Shown piece by piece: positions 25,220 through 34,759 of a DNA stretch of 64,000 nucleotides; position 1 is the stretch's first letter; each line of letters starts with the position of its first letter. A program made the position numbers and the translations under genes. Origin of the DNA: Quadrisphaera sp. DSM 44207 (GTDB taxonomy: Bacteria; Actinomycetota; Actinomycetes; Actinomycetales; Quadrisphaeraceae). The notes under the pieces are model-generated. The model was given only the letters and a program-made list of their open reading frames with translations. It made no database searches and was not told where the DNA came from. Location of the stretch: NCBI RefSeq assembly GCF_900101335.1, contig NZ_FNKA01000001.1:620001-684000 (forward strand). Direction: 5' to 3'.

Positions 25220-25639
25220 TCAGGTGCCGGTGAGGCGGCGCAGCACCGCCAGGCCCTGCGGGGTGCCGGGCCAGTGCCGCTCCAGCGCCGAGGGGCCGGC
25301 GCGGCGCACCACGGAGCGCAGCACGAGCACGACGACGACGGCGTCGTCGGCCCAGCCCACGACCGGCACGACGTCGGGGACGACGTCCAGGGGCAGCGCG
25401 AGGTAGCCGAGGAGGAGGACCAGGCGCACGCGCACGCCGCGCGGCAGGGACGCGTCGGCGGCCAGGCGCCGCACCAGGCGCAGCACGTCGGGCAGCAGGC
25501 GCAGCGCCTCGCGCAGGCCGCCCTGGTCGGCGCGGGCGGCCCAGCGCCACAGGGCCAGGACCAGCACCAGCCACACGACGAGCAGGCCCGCGGCGGCCCC
25601 GGCCAGCGACGGCCACAGCCACGACCATCCGGACGGCAC
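25220..25639 (-). CDS. DUF1232 (YkvA-like) membrane protein
   Basis: A 139-aa protein. An N-terminal membrane helix (about residues 9-31) is followed by the DUF1232 core LPLDVVPDVVPVVGWADDAVVVVLVLRSVVRR, in which the repeated DxxPD/DD acidic residues are typical. Function unknown. The GTG at 25639 has a CACACT hexamer 6 nt upstream. The gene is separated from the upstream MFS operon by a strong hairpin. Confidence 0.82.
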   Translation of the reverse strand: MPSGWSWLWPSLAGAAAGLLVVWLVLVLALWRWAARADQGGLREALRLLPDVLRLVRRLAADASLPRGVRVRLVLLLGYLALPLDVVPDVVPVVGWADDAVVVVLVLRSVVRRAGPSALERHWPGTPQGLAVLRRLTGT

Positions 25640-25673
25640 CGGCCCAGTGTGCCCGGGGTCGCCGCCGCCCGGG

Positions 25674-25731
25674 CCGGCACGCAGGACGGGCGCCCGCCCC
25701 CGCAGGGGTGGACGCCCGTCCTGCGTGCCGG
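25674..25731 (-). terminator. Perfect 19-bp hairpin after the OFA transporter operon
   Basis: Arms 25674-25692 and 25713-25731 are perfect inverted copies (core GCACGCAGGACGGGCG) around a 20-nt loop. The hairpin begins 5 nt past the stop of the transporter small subunit and lies just upstream of the DUF1232 start, so it should insulate the two units. Confidence 0.8.
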
Positions 25732-25736
25732 TGCCG

Positions 25737-25952
25737 TCAGCTGAACAGCTGCGACGCGCGGATCACCGTCTGGCTCACGCCGTAGGCGAGAGCGCCGCCG
25801 ACGATGACCCACAGGGCCACGGCCGCGCCCTTGGCGGCGCCGGCGCCGCCCTGCTGGCCGGCGTGCTGGCCGGTGCGCTGGCCGGTCTGCTGGGTGGTGC
25901 GGCCGGCGCTCTGGCCGGCGCGGTCGGCCTCGCCGCCGAGGGGCTGGCTCAT
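25737..25952 (-). CDS. MFS transporter small subunit
   Basis: A 71-aa protein: about 42 polar residues rich in Gln/Gly/Ala (GQRTGQHAGQQGG), then one membrane helix (VALWVIVGGALAYGVSQTVI, about 46-65). The ATG overlaps the stop of the OFA-family carrier by 4 nt (ATGA). Small one-helix proteins are known to follow OFA carriers in many actinobacteria and proteobacteria and are annotated as small subunits; how they act is unclear. Confidence 0.8.
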   Translation of the reverse strand: MSQPLGGEADRAGQSAGRTTQQTGQRTGQHAGQQGGAGAAKGAAVALWVIVGGALAYGVSQTVIRASQLFS

Positions 25953-27337
25953 CGGGTGCTCCTCTCGCCGCCGGCGGCGGCCAGGTCGGCCCGGCCCGCC
26001 GCGGAGCGGTTCTCCTCGTGGAAGCGGGGGTCGACGGGGCGCACCAGCAGGTTGGCGAGGAAGCCGACCACGAGGACGCCCACCATGATCGACAGCGACA
26101 GGGTGTAGAGGGACGGGCCCTCGTACCCGGCGCCCCGGCGGGCGTCGAGGATGGCGCTGACGATGAGCGGACCGGCGACGCCGGCCGCGGACCACGCGGT
26201 GAGCAGGCGGCCGTGGATGGCGCCGACCTGGTAGCCGCCGAAGAGGTCCTTCAGGTACGCCGGGATCGTGGCGAACCCGCCGCCGTAGAAGCTGAGGATG
26301 ACGCCGGTCAGGGCGACGAAGAGCACCGTGGACGCCTGCCCGACGAGGACGACGGCGAGGTAGAGCAGGGCGCCGACGCCGAGGTAGACGATGTAGATGT
26401 TCTTGCGGCCGATGATGTCGGAGGTCGAGGACCACACGATGCGGCCGGCCATGTTGCACAGCGACAGCACGCCCACGTACCCGGCGGCGGAGGCGGCGTC
26501 GATCTCGGCGAAGAAGCCCTGGATCATGGGGGCGGCCTGGGCGAGGATGCCGATGCCGGCGGTGACGTTGCAGAACAGCACCGTCCACAGCAGCCAGAAC
26601 TGCGGCGTCTTGATGGCGTTCGCGGCCGAGACGTTCGCGTTGGTGCGCAGCGCCGAGGTGTGCTCGCTGGGCACCCAGCCGTCGGGCCGCCAGTTCGCGG
26701 CGGGCACCCGGATCACCCAGGCGCCCAGCGCCATCATCACCGCGTAGATCGCGGCGAGGGTGAGGAAGGTCGGCACGATCGCGTCGGTGGGGGGCGTCGT
26801 CTCGCCGATGGGCTGCGAGGCGTAGCGGGCGAGGAGCTGGTTGGACAGCGGGCTGGCCAGCAGCGCGCCGCCGCCGAAGCCCATGATCGCGATGCCGGTG
26901 GCCAGGCCCGGGCGGTCCGGGAACCACTTGATGAGCGTGGAGACCGGGGAGATGTAGCCGATGCCCAGGCCGATGCCGCCGATGACGCCGTAGCCGAGGT
27001 AGACCAGCCACAGCTGGTTCGTCGACACGCCGAGGGCGGCGACGAGGAAGCCGGTGACCCAGCAGGTCGCCGACAGCGCCATGGCCTTGCGGGGCCCGTT
27101 GCGCTCCACCCACGTGCCGCCGAAGGCGGCCGACAGGCCGAGCATGACGATCGAGATCGAGAAGATCGTCGCGATCGCCGTCGCACTGGTGCCGAAGCGG
27201 GCCTCCAGGGGTGCGTTGAAGACGCTGAACGCGTACACCTGGCCGATGCTCAGGTGGACGGCGAGCGCTGCGGGCGGGATGAGCCACCGGCTGTAGCCGG
27301 GCGGCGCTACGGTGCGCTCGCGGTCGAGGAACGACAT
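25949..27337 (-). CDS. OFA-family MFS transporter (oxalate/formate antiporter-like)
   Basis: A 462-aa carrier with 12 predicted membrane helices. [18 protein letters not shown] and [37 protein letters not shown] are OFA-family hallmarks, and [11 protein letters not shown] is the MFS loop 2-3 motif. The family exchanges small carboxylates such as oxalate and formate; no oxalate-degrading genes are in the window, so another monocarboxylate is possible. AAGGGG precedes ATG 27337. The divergent carboxylase alpha gene starts 146 nt away. It is cotranslated with its small subunit. Confidence 0.9.
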   Translation of the reverse strand: MSFLDRERTVAPPGYSRWLIPPAALAVHLSIGQVYAFSVFNAPLEARFGTSATAIATIFSISIVMLGLSAAFGGTWVERNGPRKAMALSATCWVTGFLVAALGVSTNQLWLVYLGYGVIGGIGLGIGYISPVSTLIKWFPDRPGLATGIAIMGFGGGALLASPLSNQLLARYASQPIGETTPPTDAIVPTFLTLAAIYAVMMALGAWVIRVPAANWRPDGWVPSEHTSALRTNANVSAANAIKTPQFWLLWTVLFCNVTAGIGILAQAAPMIQGFFAEIDAASAAGYVGVLSLCNMAGRIVWSSTSDIIGRKNIYIVYLGVGALLYLAVVLVGQASTVLFVALTGVILSFYGGGFATIPAYLKDLFGGYQVGAIHGRLLTAWSAAGVAGPLIVSAILDARRGAGYEGPSLYTLSLSIMVGVLVVGFLANLLVRPVDPRFHEENRSAAGRADLAAAGGERSTR

Positions 27338-27483
27338 GCAGGGACCCCTTCTGGTCGTCCAGCTCCTGTGCTGGATCGGTGTGCCGGGTGTGTCTACCCC
27401 GGAGTGTGCCTGGCGTCCAAGCGGCTCGCCGCTCAGGGGCTAGGCTCCCCCGGTCCCGCAGCGCTCCAGGAGGCGACGAAACC

Positions 27484-29274
27484 GTGGCACCCGACCGCAC
27501 CCGGCGCATCGCCAGGGTCCTCGTCGCCAACCGCGGCGAGATCGCCGTGCGCGTGGCGCGGGCCTGCCGGGACGCCGGGATCGCCTCCGTGGCCGTGTAC
27601 GCCGAGCCCGACCGCGACGCCCTGCACGTCACCCTCGCGGACGAGGCGCACGCCCTGCCCGGCGCCTCCCCCGCCGACACGTACCTGCGCGCCGACCTGC
27701 TGCTGGACGTCGCGGCGCGCACCGGCGCGGACGCCGTCCACCCCGGCTACGGGTTCCTCTCGGAGAACGCCGCCTTCGCGCGGGCCGTGCTGGACGCCGG
27801 CCTGGTGTGGATCGGCCCGCCGCCGGAGGCGATCGAGGCGCTGGGCGACAAGGTGCGCGCCCGCTCCATCGCCGAGGAGGTCGGCGCTCCCCTCGTGCCC
27901 GGCACGCCCGACCCGGTCTCGGGCGCCGAGGAGGTGCTCGCGTTCGTCGACGCGCACGGGCTGCCCGTCGCCATCAAGGCCGCGTACGGCGGCGGCGGGC
28001 GCGGGCTGAAGGTCGCGCGCACCCGCGAGGAGGTCGGCGAGCTGTACGAGTCGGCCGTGCGCGAGGCCGTGGCGGCGTTCGGGCGCGGCGAGTGCTTCGT
28101 CGAGCGCTACCTCGACCGCCCCCGGCACGTGGAGACCCAGTGCCTCGCCGACGCGCACGGCAGCGTCGTCGTCGTCTCGACGCGCGACTGCTCGCTGCAG
28201 CGCCGCCACCAGAAGCTCGTGGAGGAGGCGCCCGCGCCGTTCCTGTCCGCCGCGCAGGAGGCGCAGCTGCGCGAGGCGTCGAAGGCGGTCCTGCGCGCCG
28301 CCGGCTACGTCGGGGCGGGCACCTGCGAGTTCCTCGTCGGCCAGGACGGCACGCTGTCCTTCCTCGAGGTCAACACGCGCCTGCAGGTCGAGCACCCGGT
28401 CACCGAGGAGGTCACCGGCATCGACCTCGTGCGCGAGCAGCTGCGCCTGGCCGCCGGGGAGCCGCTCGGCTACGACGACCCGCCGGTGCGCGGGCACAGC
28501 ATCGAGTTCCGCATCAACGGCGAGGACGCCGGGCGCGGGTTCCTGCCGGCACCCGGGCCGGTGTCGGTGTTCTCTCCCCCCGCCGGCCCCGGAGTGCGCG
28601 TGGACGCCGGGGTGCGCTCCGGGGACGTCGTCGGGGGCGGCTTCGACTCCCTGCTCGCCAAGCTCGTCGTCACCGGCGCCACCCGCGAGCAGGCCCTGCA
28701 GCGGGCGCGGCGGGCGCTGGCGGAGTTCGACGTCCAGGGGCTGCCGACCGTGCTCCCCTTCCACCGCCTGGTCGTCGACGACCCCGCCTTCGCCCCGACC
28801 GGCGGCGGGCCGTTCTCGGTGCACACCCGGTGGATCGAGACGCAGTGGACGGGCACCGTGCCGCCGTGGGACGGGCGGGGCGAGCCGTCGTCCGGGGCCG
28901 ACGCGCGCGAGCGGGTCGTCGTGGAGGTCGCGGGCAAGCGGCTGGAGGTCGTGCTGCCCGCGTTCCTGGCCGGGCACGGGCTGGGCGCGCCCGGCGGCGA
29001 CGCGCCGGCGCGCAAGCAGCCGCGCCGCTCGCGGGGGACGGCGAGCGCCGTCAGCGGCGACGCCCTCACCGCGCCCATGCAGGGCACGATCGTCAAGGTC
29101 GGCGTCGAGGACGGGCAGCCGGTGGTCGCGGGGCAGCTGGTGGTCGTGCTCGAGGCGATGAAGATGGAGCAGCCGCTGGTCGCGCACAAGGCCGGTGTGG
29201 TGCGCGGCCTCAGCGCCGAGGTCGGCCGCACGATCGCCTCCGGCGCCGTCATCTGCGAGCTCGTCGACCCGTAG
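27484..29274 (+). CDS. accA: Acyl-CoA carboxylase alpha subunit (biotin carboxylase + BCCP)
   Basis: A 596-aa fusion. Biotin carboxylase (about 8-455): [31 protein letters not shown], the ATP-grasp loop [32 protein letters not shown] and the C-terminal domain. A linker with Lys/Arg leads to the biotin carrier domain (about 525-596) with [15 protein letters not shown], the biotinylated Lys of the MKM motif. It should work with the beta/epsilon subunits at 15-17 kb and be modified by BirA. AGGAGG lies about 9 nt before GTG 27484. Confidence 0.94.
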   Translation: MAPDRTRRIARVLVANRGEIAVRVARACRDAGIASVAVYAEPDRDALHVTLADEAHALPGASPADTYLRADLLLDVAARTGADAVHPGYGFLSENAAFARAVLDAGLVWIGPPPEAIEALGDKVRARSIAEEVGAPLVPGTPDPVSGAEEVLAFVDAHGLPVAIKAAYGGGGRGLKVARTREEVGELYESAVREAVAAFGRGECFVERYLDRPRHVETQCLADAHGSVVVVSTRDCSLQRRHQKLVEEAPAPFLSAAQEAQLREASKAVLRAAGYVGAGTCEFLVGQDGTLSFLEVNTRLQVEHPVTEEVTGIDLVREQLRLAAGEPLGYDDPPVRGHSIEFRINGEDAGRGFLPAPGPVSVFSPPAGPGVRVDAGVRSGDVVGGGFDSLLAKLVVTGATREQALQRARRALAEFDVQGLPTVLPFHRLVVDDPAFAPTGGGPFSVHTRWIETQWTGTVPPWDGRGEPSSGADARERVVVEVAGKRLEVVLPAFLAGHGLGAPGGDAPARKQPRRSRGTASAVSGDALTAPMQGTIVKVGVEDGQPVVAGQLVVVLEAMKMEQPLVAHKAGVVRGLSAEVGRTIASGAVICELVDP

Positions 29275-29286
29275 GCCTCCGCCTCC

Positions 29287-29308
29287 CGCACTTTCCCAGG
29301 AGAGTGCG
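29287..29308. repeat. GCACTCTCC-type palindrome, copy 1
   Basis: CGCACTTTCCCAGGAGAGTGCG, an imperfect palindrome 12 nt after the carboxylase alpha stop codon. Likely terminator element; see copies 2-4. Confidence 0.7.
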
Positions 29309-29323
29309 CCACGAGCCGTTCCT

Positions 29324-29355
29324 CCTCCCGCACTCTCCCAGGAGAGTGCGGGAGG
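29324..29355. repeat. GCACTCTCC-type palindrome, copy 2
   Basis: 15-bp perfect arms (29324-29338 and 29341-29355, core CCCGCACTCTCC) meeting at a 2-nt centre. Lies between the carboxylase alpha gene and the DUF559 gene. Confidence 0.75.
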
Positions 29356-29449
29356 CGCCCGCCGCCCACAGGCCCGCTCGGCGGGCACGCCGTCCACAGA
29401 TCGCCGGCGCGCCCGCCGCGCGGCCCGGCCGACGGGCAGCGTCAACGGC

Positions 29450-30322
29450 GTGACGCGCACGTGGCCCGATGCCCTTCCCGACGTCTTCCGCGGTGCGACG
29501 GCCGTCTCCGAGGGCTGGCTCACCGCCTCACAGCTCCGCAGCCCGCGGCTGGTCCGCGTGCTGCACGGCGTCTACCGCCCCGCGCACGTGCCGCTGACCC
29601 ACGGCCTGCAGTGCAGGGCCGCGGCCCTGGTCGTCCCGCCCGCGGCGCGGCTGACCGGCAGGTCGCTGGCCACGGTCCTGGGCTGCGACCTGCGCCGGCC
29701 CGGTGACCCCGTGGAGGTGGTGGTGCCGGTGGAGGAAGCCGGGAGCGCGATCAGGGGCATCACCCTGCGGGCGGCCTCGCAGGGTCCGCTCGGCTCGGGC
29801 ACCTGGCGCTCGGTGCCCGTCGCGTCGCGCGAGCGGATGGGGTTCGACCTGGCAGCCCGGCACGACCTCGAGACGGCGGTCAGCCACCTCGACGCCGCCG
29901 CGGGGAAGGGGCTGCTCGACGTCGAGGCCTTCCGGTCCTGGCTGGAGCACCGCCACGAGGACGACGTCCGGCACGTGCGCACCGCAGCAGCCCTCGTCGA
30001 CGCCCGCGCCGGGTCGCCGCCCGAGTCCGTGTGCCGGGTGCGGCTGCTCCAGGCCGGCATCGCCGTCGTGCCCCAGCACCGGGTGCGTGACGCCCGAGGC
30101 GTGATCGCCCGGGTCGACCTGGCGATCCCCGAGCTGCGCATCGCCATCGAGTACGACGGCGCCTGGCACGCGGACAGGCTGCAGCTCGAGCGCGACAGGG
30201 CGCGCCTGAACCGGCTGCAGGCCGCCGGGTGGACCGTCGTGCACGTGACGGCGGCCGTGTTGCGCGAGCCAGGCGCCCTGGTCGACGCCGTGCGCCGAGC
30301 CGTGGCCCGCGCGGCCGCTTGA
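29450..30322 (+). CDS. DUF559-domain (Vsr/MTES-like nuclease fold) protein
   Basis: A 290-aa protein. The N-terminal part (about 15-60) resembles AbiEi-type DNA-binding helices (FRGATAVSEGWLTASQLRS, VLHGVYRP). The C-terminal domain has IARVDLAIPELRIAIEYDGAWH, with RDRARLNRLQAAGWTVVHVTA, the DUF559 core related to very-short-patch-repair endonucleases: D in RVDLA, the IEYDG acidic residue and the lysine/arginine position. Biological role is not established; such genes occur as scattered singletons in actinobacteria. It is bracketed on both sides by two GCACTCTCC palindromes. The GTG start at 29450 is the most likely but unsupported by a ribosome-binding site. Confidence 0.75.
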   Translation: MTRTWPDALPDVFRGATAVSEGWLTASQLRSPRLVRVLHGVYRPAHVPLTHGLQCRAAALVVPPAARLTGRSLATVLGCDLRRPGDPVEVVVPVEEAGSAIRGITLRAASQGPLGSGTWRSVPVASRERMGFDLAARHDLETAVSHLDAAAGKGLLDVEAFRSWLEHRHEDDVRHVRTAAALVDARAGSPPESVCRVRLLQAGIAVVPQHRVRDARGVIARVDLAIPELRIAIEYDGAWHADRLQLERDRARLNRLQAAGWTVVHVTAAVLREPGALVDAVRRAVARAAA

Positions 30323-30337
30323 TCGTCGCTCCTCAGG

Positions 30338-30363
30338 CCCGCACTCTTCCGGGAGAGTGCGGG
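30338..30363. repeat. GCACTCTCC-type palindrome, copy 3
   Basis: Imperfect palindrome with arms CCCGCACTCT / AGAGTGCGGG starting 16 nt past the DUF559 stop codon. Confidence 0.75.
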
Positions 30364-30380
30364 GGAGGACGCCGCGCGGA

Positions 30381-30404
30381 CCGCACCTTTCCGGGAGAGT
30401 GCGG
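30381..30404. repeat. GCACTCTCC-type palindrome, copy 4
   Basis: Imperfect palindrome with arms CCGCACctT / AGaGTGCGG, 12 nt before the end of the convergent LpdA-type gene. Confidence 0.7.
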
Positions 30405-30415
30405 CCCGCGCGGCG

Positions 30416-31897
30416 TCAGCCGGCGACCGACGGGGCCTTGTGCAGGCGGCGGGCCGCCTCCGTCAGGGAGCCCGACAGGGACGGGTAGACGCTGTAGGCC
30501 TGGGCCACCTGGTCGACCGTGAGGCGGTGCTCCACCGCGAGCGCGACCGGGAAGATCAGCTCGCTGGCGCGCGGCGCGACGACCACGCCGCCGATCACGG
30601 TGCCCGAGCCGGTGCGGCAGAACAGCTTGACGAACCCGTCGTGGATGCCCTGCATCTTCGCGCGCGCGTTGCCCACCAGCGGCAGCTTGACGACCTCCCC
30701 CTGCGCCTCGCCGGACTCGATCTGCGCCTGGCTCCAGCCGACGGTGGCGATCTCCGGCGCCGTGAAGACGTTGGCCGCCACGGTGCGCAGCTTCAGCGGC
30801 TGCACGGCGTCGCCGAGGGCGTGCCGCATCGCCGTGCGGCCCTGCATGGCCGCCACCGACGCCAGCGGCAGCACGCCCGTGCAGTCGCCGGCGGCGTAGA
30901 CGCCGCGCACGGACGTGCGCGAGACCCGGTCGACCTCCACGTGCCCGGACTCCGACAGCTGGACGCCGGCCTCCTCCAGCCCGATCCCGGCGGTGCTGGG
31001 GATCGACCCGACCGCGAGCAGGCAGTGGGAGCCCTCCACCGTGCGGCCGTCGGCGAGGGCGACGACGACGCCGTCCCCCACGCGCTTGACCTCCTGGGCG
31101 CGCGAGCGCGACAGCACCGTCATGCCGCGGCGCCGGAAGACGTCCTCGATGACCTCCGCGGCGTCGACGTCCTCCCCGGGCAGCACGCGGTCGCGGCTGG
31201 AGACCAGGACGACGTCCGAGCCGAGCGCGTCGTAGGCGCTGGCGAACTCCGCGCCGGTGACGCCGGAGCCGACCACGACCAGCCGCTCGGGCAGCTCCTG
31301 GAGGCGGTACAGCTGCTTCCACGTGAGGATCCGCTCGCCGTCCGGCTCGGCGTCGGGCAGCGTGCGCGGGTACGAGCCGGTCGCGACGAGGACGACGTCG
31401 GCCGCCAGCTCCTCGCCCGCCGAACCGTCGGCCGGGCCGTCGGCCGGGCCGTCGGCCGAGGCGTCGGCGGGGTCGACGACCACGCGGTCCGGGGCGGCCA
31501 GGCGCCCGGTGCCGGAGAGCACGCGCACGCCCTCGCCGCGCAGCCGCTCGCGCACGTCGCCCGACTGGGCGGCGGCGAGCTGGCGCACGCGCTCGTTGAC
31601 CCGGCCGAGGTCGACCGTGACGGCCCCGCCCGGGCGGTCCAGCCCCGGGTCGGTCGGCGCGCCGGCGCCGCCGGGGAAGCGCACGCCGAGCTCGACCGAG
31701 CCGTCGACGAGGGTCATCACCTCGGCCGTGGCGATGAGGGTCTTGGAGGGCACGACGTCGGTGAGCACGGCCGAGCCGCCCACGCCGTCGCGCTCGACGA
31801 CCGTGACGGAGGCGCCCAGCTGGGACGCCACGAGGGCCGCCTCGTAGCCGCCGGGGCCACCACCGACGACCACGACGCGCGGGGAGTCGCCGACCAC
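30416..31897 (-). CDS. lpdA: NAD(P)H-quinone dehydrogenase of the LpdA type
   Basis: A 493-aa flavoprotein of the pyridine-nucleotide disulfide reductase fold. FAD loop VVVVGGGPGGYEAALVA, NAD loop VVVGSGVTGAEFASAY and GVYAAGDCTG are clear. The redox-active CxxxxC is absent: the segment reads GGSAVLTDVVPSK. The C-terminal catalytic His-Glu is also replaced (SVYPSLSG). This matches mycobacterial LpdA (Rv3303c-like), which reduces quinones rather than disulfides. A DGPADGPADG repeat (about residue 150) is a local expansion. GTG 31897 starts the family homology, with AGGAGG about 10 nt upstream. Confidence 0.9.
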   Translation of the reverse strand: MVGDSPRVVVVGGGPGGYEAALVASQLGASVTVVERDGVGGSAVLTDVVPSKTLIATAEVMTLVDGSVELGVRFPGGAGAPTDPGLDRPGGAVTVDLGRVNERVRQLAAAQSGDVRERLRGEGVRVLSGTGRLAAPDRVVVDPADASADGPADGPADGSAGEELAADVVLVATGSYPRTLPDAEPDGERILTWKQLYRLQELPERLVVVGSGVTGAEFASAYDALGSDVVLVSSRDRVLPGEDVDAAEVIEDVFRRRGMTVLSRSRAQEVKRVGDGVVVALADGRTVEGSHCLLAVGSIPSTAGIGLEEAGVQLSESGHVEVDRVSRTSVRGVYAAGDCTGVLPLASVAAMQGRTAMRHALGDAVQPLKLRTVAANVFTAPEIATVGWSQAQIESGEAQGEVVKLPLVGNARAKMQGIHDGFVKLFCRTGSGTVIGGVVVAPRASELIFPVALAVEHRLTVDQVAQAYSVYPSLSGSLTEAARRLHKAPSVAG

Positions 31898-32015
31898 GAG
31901 CAGAGCACCTCCTGGGCAGGGCGTCCGGCGCCGGGCGGCGGCGGACAGGAGCATTCTGCCTCCTGCTCCCGACGGTCCGGGGGCCTTCGCGGACGCACCA
32001 CTACGCTCGCGGCCC

Positions 32016-32465
32016 ATGGCCCTGTACGCCGCCTACGCGAGCAACATGCACCCCGAGCGGATGGCCGCCCGGGCCCCCCACTCGCCGCTGCGGAGCACCG
32101 GGTGGGTGGGCGGCTGGCGGCTGACGTTCGGCGGCGAGGAGCGCGGCTGGGACGGCGCGCTGGCCACCCTGGTGGAGGACCCGACCGAGCAGGTGTTCGT
32201 CGCCGTCTACGACCTCACGGACGCCGACGAGGCCGCGCTCGACGAGTGGGAGGGCGTGGACATCGGGCTGTACCGGAAGATCCGGGTGCGCGCGTCCACG
32301 ATGGCCGGGGAGACCACGGCGTGGGCGTACGTGCTGGACGCCTACGAGGGCGGGCTGCCCAGCGCCTTCTACCTGGGCATGCTGGCCGACGCCGCCGAGG
32401 CCGCCGGGGCCCCCGACGACTACGTCGCCGCGCTGCGCACGCGCCCCTGCCGCTCCGCCGGCTGA
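32016..32465 (+). CDS. Gamma-glutamylcyclotransferase-like (AIG2/GGCT fold) protein
   Basis: A 149-aa protein opening with YAAYASNMHPERMAARAP, the YxSN-type substrate loop of the GGCT family, then WRLTFGG and a conserved acidic helix DEAALDEWEGVDIGLYRKI in which a catalytic Glu is expected. It may act on gamma-glutamyl compounds; actinobacterial members are uncharacterised. TACGCT ends 8 nt before ATG 32016. Its last 46 nt overlap the convergent DUF418 gene. Divergent from lpdA. Confidence 0.83.
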   Translation: MALYAAYASNMHPERMAARAPHSPLRSTGWVGGWRLTFGGEERGWDGALATLVEDPTEQVFVAVYDLTDADEAALDEWEGVDIGLYRKIRVRASTMAGETTAWAYVLDAYEGGLPSAFYLGMLADAAEAAGAPDDYVAALRTRPCRSAG

Positions 32466-33772
32466 CCCGGCTGCTGGTCAGCCGGCGGGTCCGCCCGGGA
32501 GGCGGCCGGCCCGTACGTGAGCCTGCGCAGCAGCTGCTCCGCCGGGCCGGGGCGCCCGGCCCGCGCCAGCAGCACGGCGACGGCGAGCGTCAGCAGGTAG
32601 GTGGCGACGGCCACGGCGGCCACCCGCGCGGTGCCCGCCCCGGCGCCGAGCCCCAGGGCCCAGGGGGCCAGCAGCGGCACCATGACCACCGACTGCAGCA
32701 GGTAGCAGGTCAGGGACCGCTCCCCCACCGCGGCCACCGCGCGCACCGCTGCGCGCGGCGGGGCGTCCAGGCCCCGCGCCGAGCGCGCGGCGACCACCCA
32801 GCCGACGAGCGCCACGAACGCCACCGCGCCGGCCAGGCCCGTGAGCCCGTGCAGCCCGGCGGCGAGCACCGCCCCCGGCACGCCGGCGTCCCAGGCCCCC
32901 GCCGAGGCCAGCACCAGGGGCAGGCTGCCGAGCACGCTGACGGGGAAGCCGAGGAGCACGATCCGGCGCAGCAGCGGCAGGTGCTCGCCGGGGCGCTCCA
33001 GGACCCGGCGGCGGGCCAGGAGGATGCCGATCGCCGCCGGCGCGAGGAACGAGAGCACCACCACCGGGGACAGCACGAGGTAGGACGCCAGGCCGACCAC
33101 CCGCTGCAGGAAGGCCCCGAGGACCGTGGTCTCCGACAGCAGCGCCGCGCCGGGGCCCTGGTCCTCCGCGTCCGGCAGGGCCCCGGCGACGCCGTCGAGG
33201 GTGGCGAAGGCGGCGTAGACCAGCAGCGAGGCGGACCCGGCGACCACGAGCACCCGGTCGCGGGCGCGCAGGACCAGGAGCACGAGGACCAGCCCCAGCA
33301 CCCCGTAGGGGAGGAGGATGTCCCCCTCGAACAGCAGCAGCAGGTGCGCGGCGCCGAACGCCGCCAGCCACGCGCAGCGGCGCAGCAGCACCGCCCGCGC
33401 GGTGGGCCACGGCGCGCCCGCGGCCTCCTGGCGCCGGGCGATGACGACCAGGCCGTACGCGAGGAGCAGCGTGAACATCGGGAACGCGCGGTTGTCGACG
33501 AAGACCCCGACGAGGACGTCGACGACGCGGTCGGCGGTCGAGCCGTCCACGGGCTTCCCGCCGGGCCCGACCTCCCGCCCGCTGATGTGGGAGGGGCTGT
33601 TCGCCAGCGCGATGCCCAGCAGCGCGAGGCCGCGCGCCAGGTCCGGCACGAGGGAGCGCTCCCGCGCGGGCAGCGGGCCCGCCGTGACGGCCCGTCCCGC
33701 GGCCGAGGCGGCGGGAGCGCCAGGAGCGGAGGGGACGGGGGGTGAGGCGGAGGCGGCGGGGACGGCGTCCAC
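32420..33772 (-). CDS. DUF418-domain polytopic membrane protein
   Basis: A 450-aa protein with about ten predicted membrane helices. ERSLVPDLARGLALLGIALANS is the usual YeiB/DUF418 opening, and the C-terminal half carries GERSLTCYLLQSVVMVPLL and the DUF418 finale TYGPAAS. Related to acyltransferase-3-type membrane proteins; function unknown. TAGCCT (33780-33785, complement) ends 7 nt before GTG 33772. The PNP gene is divergent, 78 nt away. Confidence 0.85.
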   Translation of the reverse strand: MDAVPAASASPPVPSAPGAPAASAAGRAVTAGPLPARERSLVPDLARGLALLGIALANSPSHISGREVGPGGKPVDGSTADRVVDVLVGVFVDNRAFPMFTLLLAYGLVVIARRQEAAGAPWPTARAVLLRRCAWLAAFGAAHLLLLFEGDILLPYGVLGLVLVLLVLRARDRVLVVAGSASLLVYAAFATLDGVAGALPDAEDQGPGAALLSETTVLGAFLQRVVGLASYLVLSPVVVLSFLAPAAIGILLARRRVLERPGEHLPLLRRIVLLGFPVSVLGSLPLVLASAGAWDAGVPGAVLAAGLHGLTGLAGAVAFVALVGWVVAARSARGLDAPPRAAVRAVAAVGERSLTCYLLQSVVMVPLLAPWALGLGAGAGTARVAAVAVATYLLTLAVAVLLARAGRPGPAEQLLRRLTYGPAASRADPPADQQPGQPAERQGRVRSAAT

Positions 33773-33850
33773 CCCCGTCAGGCTAGCCGTCCGGCGGGCG
33801 GCGGAACAGGAGCCGCTGCCGGTGCCCCGGCCCCGGTACCGTGCCCGGCC

Positions 33851-34759
33851 ATGACTCCCCCGACGACCGGCCCGAGCCCCGACGTCGCCGCCCCCGCCGA
33901 CGTCGCCGGCCCCGGCGACCTCGCCGACCCCGCGACGGACCCGTCCGCCGTCGCCGCCCGGGCCGCTGCCGTGCTCGCCGAGCGCACCGGGGCCGCCCGC
34001 CACGACGTCGCGCTCGTCCTCGGGTCGGGCTGGCAGGCGACGGCCGACCTGGTCGGGACGACGGTCGCGCAGGTGCCCGTCACCGACCTGCCCGGCTTCC
34101 CGCCGCCGGCGGCGCTGGGGCACGTCGGGGTGGTGCGCTCGGTGGAGGTCCCCGGCGCCGGCGGCGGCGCGCACCGCGCGCTCGTCTTCGCCTCCCGCAC
34201 CCACCTGTACGAGGGCCGCGGCGTGCGCCCGGTCGTCCACGCCGTGCGCACCGCGGCGGCGGCCGGGTGCTCCACGATCGTGCTCACCAACGGCTGCGGC
34301 GGGCTCGACCCGAGCTGGGGCCCCGGCACCCCCGTGCTCGTCAGCGACCACATCAACCTCACCGCGACCTCGCCGCTGGAGGGCGCGACGTTCGTCGACC
34401 TGACCGACCTGTACTCCGCCCGGCTGCGCGCGCTCGCGCGGGAGGTCGACCCCTCCCTGCCGGAGGGCGTGTACGTGCAGTTCCGCGGGCCGCACTACGA
34501 GACGCCGGCCGAGGTGGCCATGGCGGGGCGCATGGGCGGGCACCTCGTCGGCATGTCGACGACCCTGGAGGCGATCGCCGCCCGCCAGGCCGGCATGGAG
34601 GTCCTCGGCATCTCCCTGGTGACCAACCTCGCCGCCGGCGTCGGCGACCGGCCGCTGGACGCGCAGGAGGTCGTCGACGCCGGGCGGGCCGCCGGCCCCC
34701 GCATCGGCGCCCTGCTCGCGGACGTCGTCCGGCGCGTGCTCGCGGCCGGCCCGGCGTGA
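33851..34759 (+). CDS. Purine-nucleoside phosphorylase (trimeric type)
   Basis: A 302-aa enzyme cleaving purine nucleosides with phosphate. Visible: phosphate loop VLGSGWQATADLV, RTHLYEGRGV, TNGCGGLDPSWGPG, and FRGPHYETPAEVAMAGRMGGHLVGMSTTLEAIAARQAGMEVLGISLVTNLAAG, including the base-site Glu/Asn of the trimeric class. The first 40 residues are a low-complexity Asp/Ala/Pro extension. TACCGT ends 8 nt before ATG 33851. The stop overlaps the phosphomutase start (GTGA), linking ribose-1-phosphate release to the next enzyme. Confidence 0.92.
   Translation: MTPPTTGPSPDVAAPADVAGPGDLADPATDPSAVAARAAAVLAERTGAARHDVALVLGSGWQATADLVGTTVAQVPVTDLPGFPPPAALGHVGVVRSVEVPGAGGGAHRALVFASRTHLYEGRGVRPVVHAVRTAAAAGCSTIVLTNGCGGLDPSWGPGTPVLVSDHINLTATSPLEGATFVDLTDLYSARLRALAREVDPSLPEGVYVQFRGPHYETPAEVAMAGRMGGHLVGMSTTLEAIAARQAGMEVLGISLVTNLAAGVGDRPLDAQEVVDAGRAAGPRIGALLADVVRRVLAAGPA

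Noticed and set aside
30416-31897. Dihydrolipoamide dehydrogenase
   Set aside because: Both redox cysteines and the catalytic His-Glu are missing; the LpdA quinone-reductase type fits better.
30440-33745. An 1101-codon plus-strand open frame
   Set aside because: Antisense to lpdA and the DUF418 gene, and out of frame with the GGCT-like gene; composition is shadow-like.
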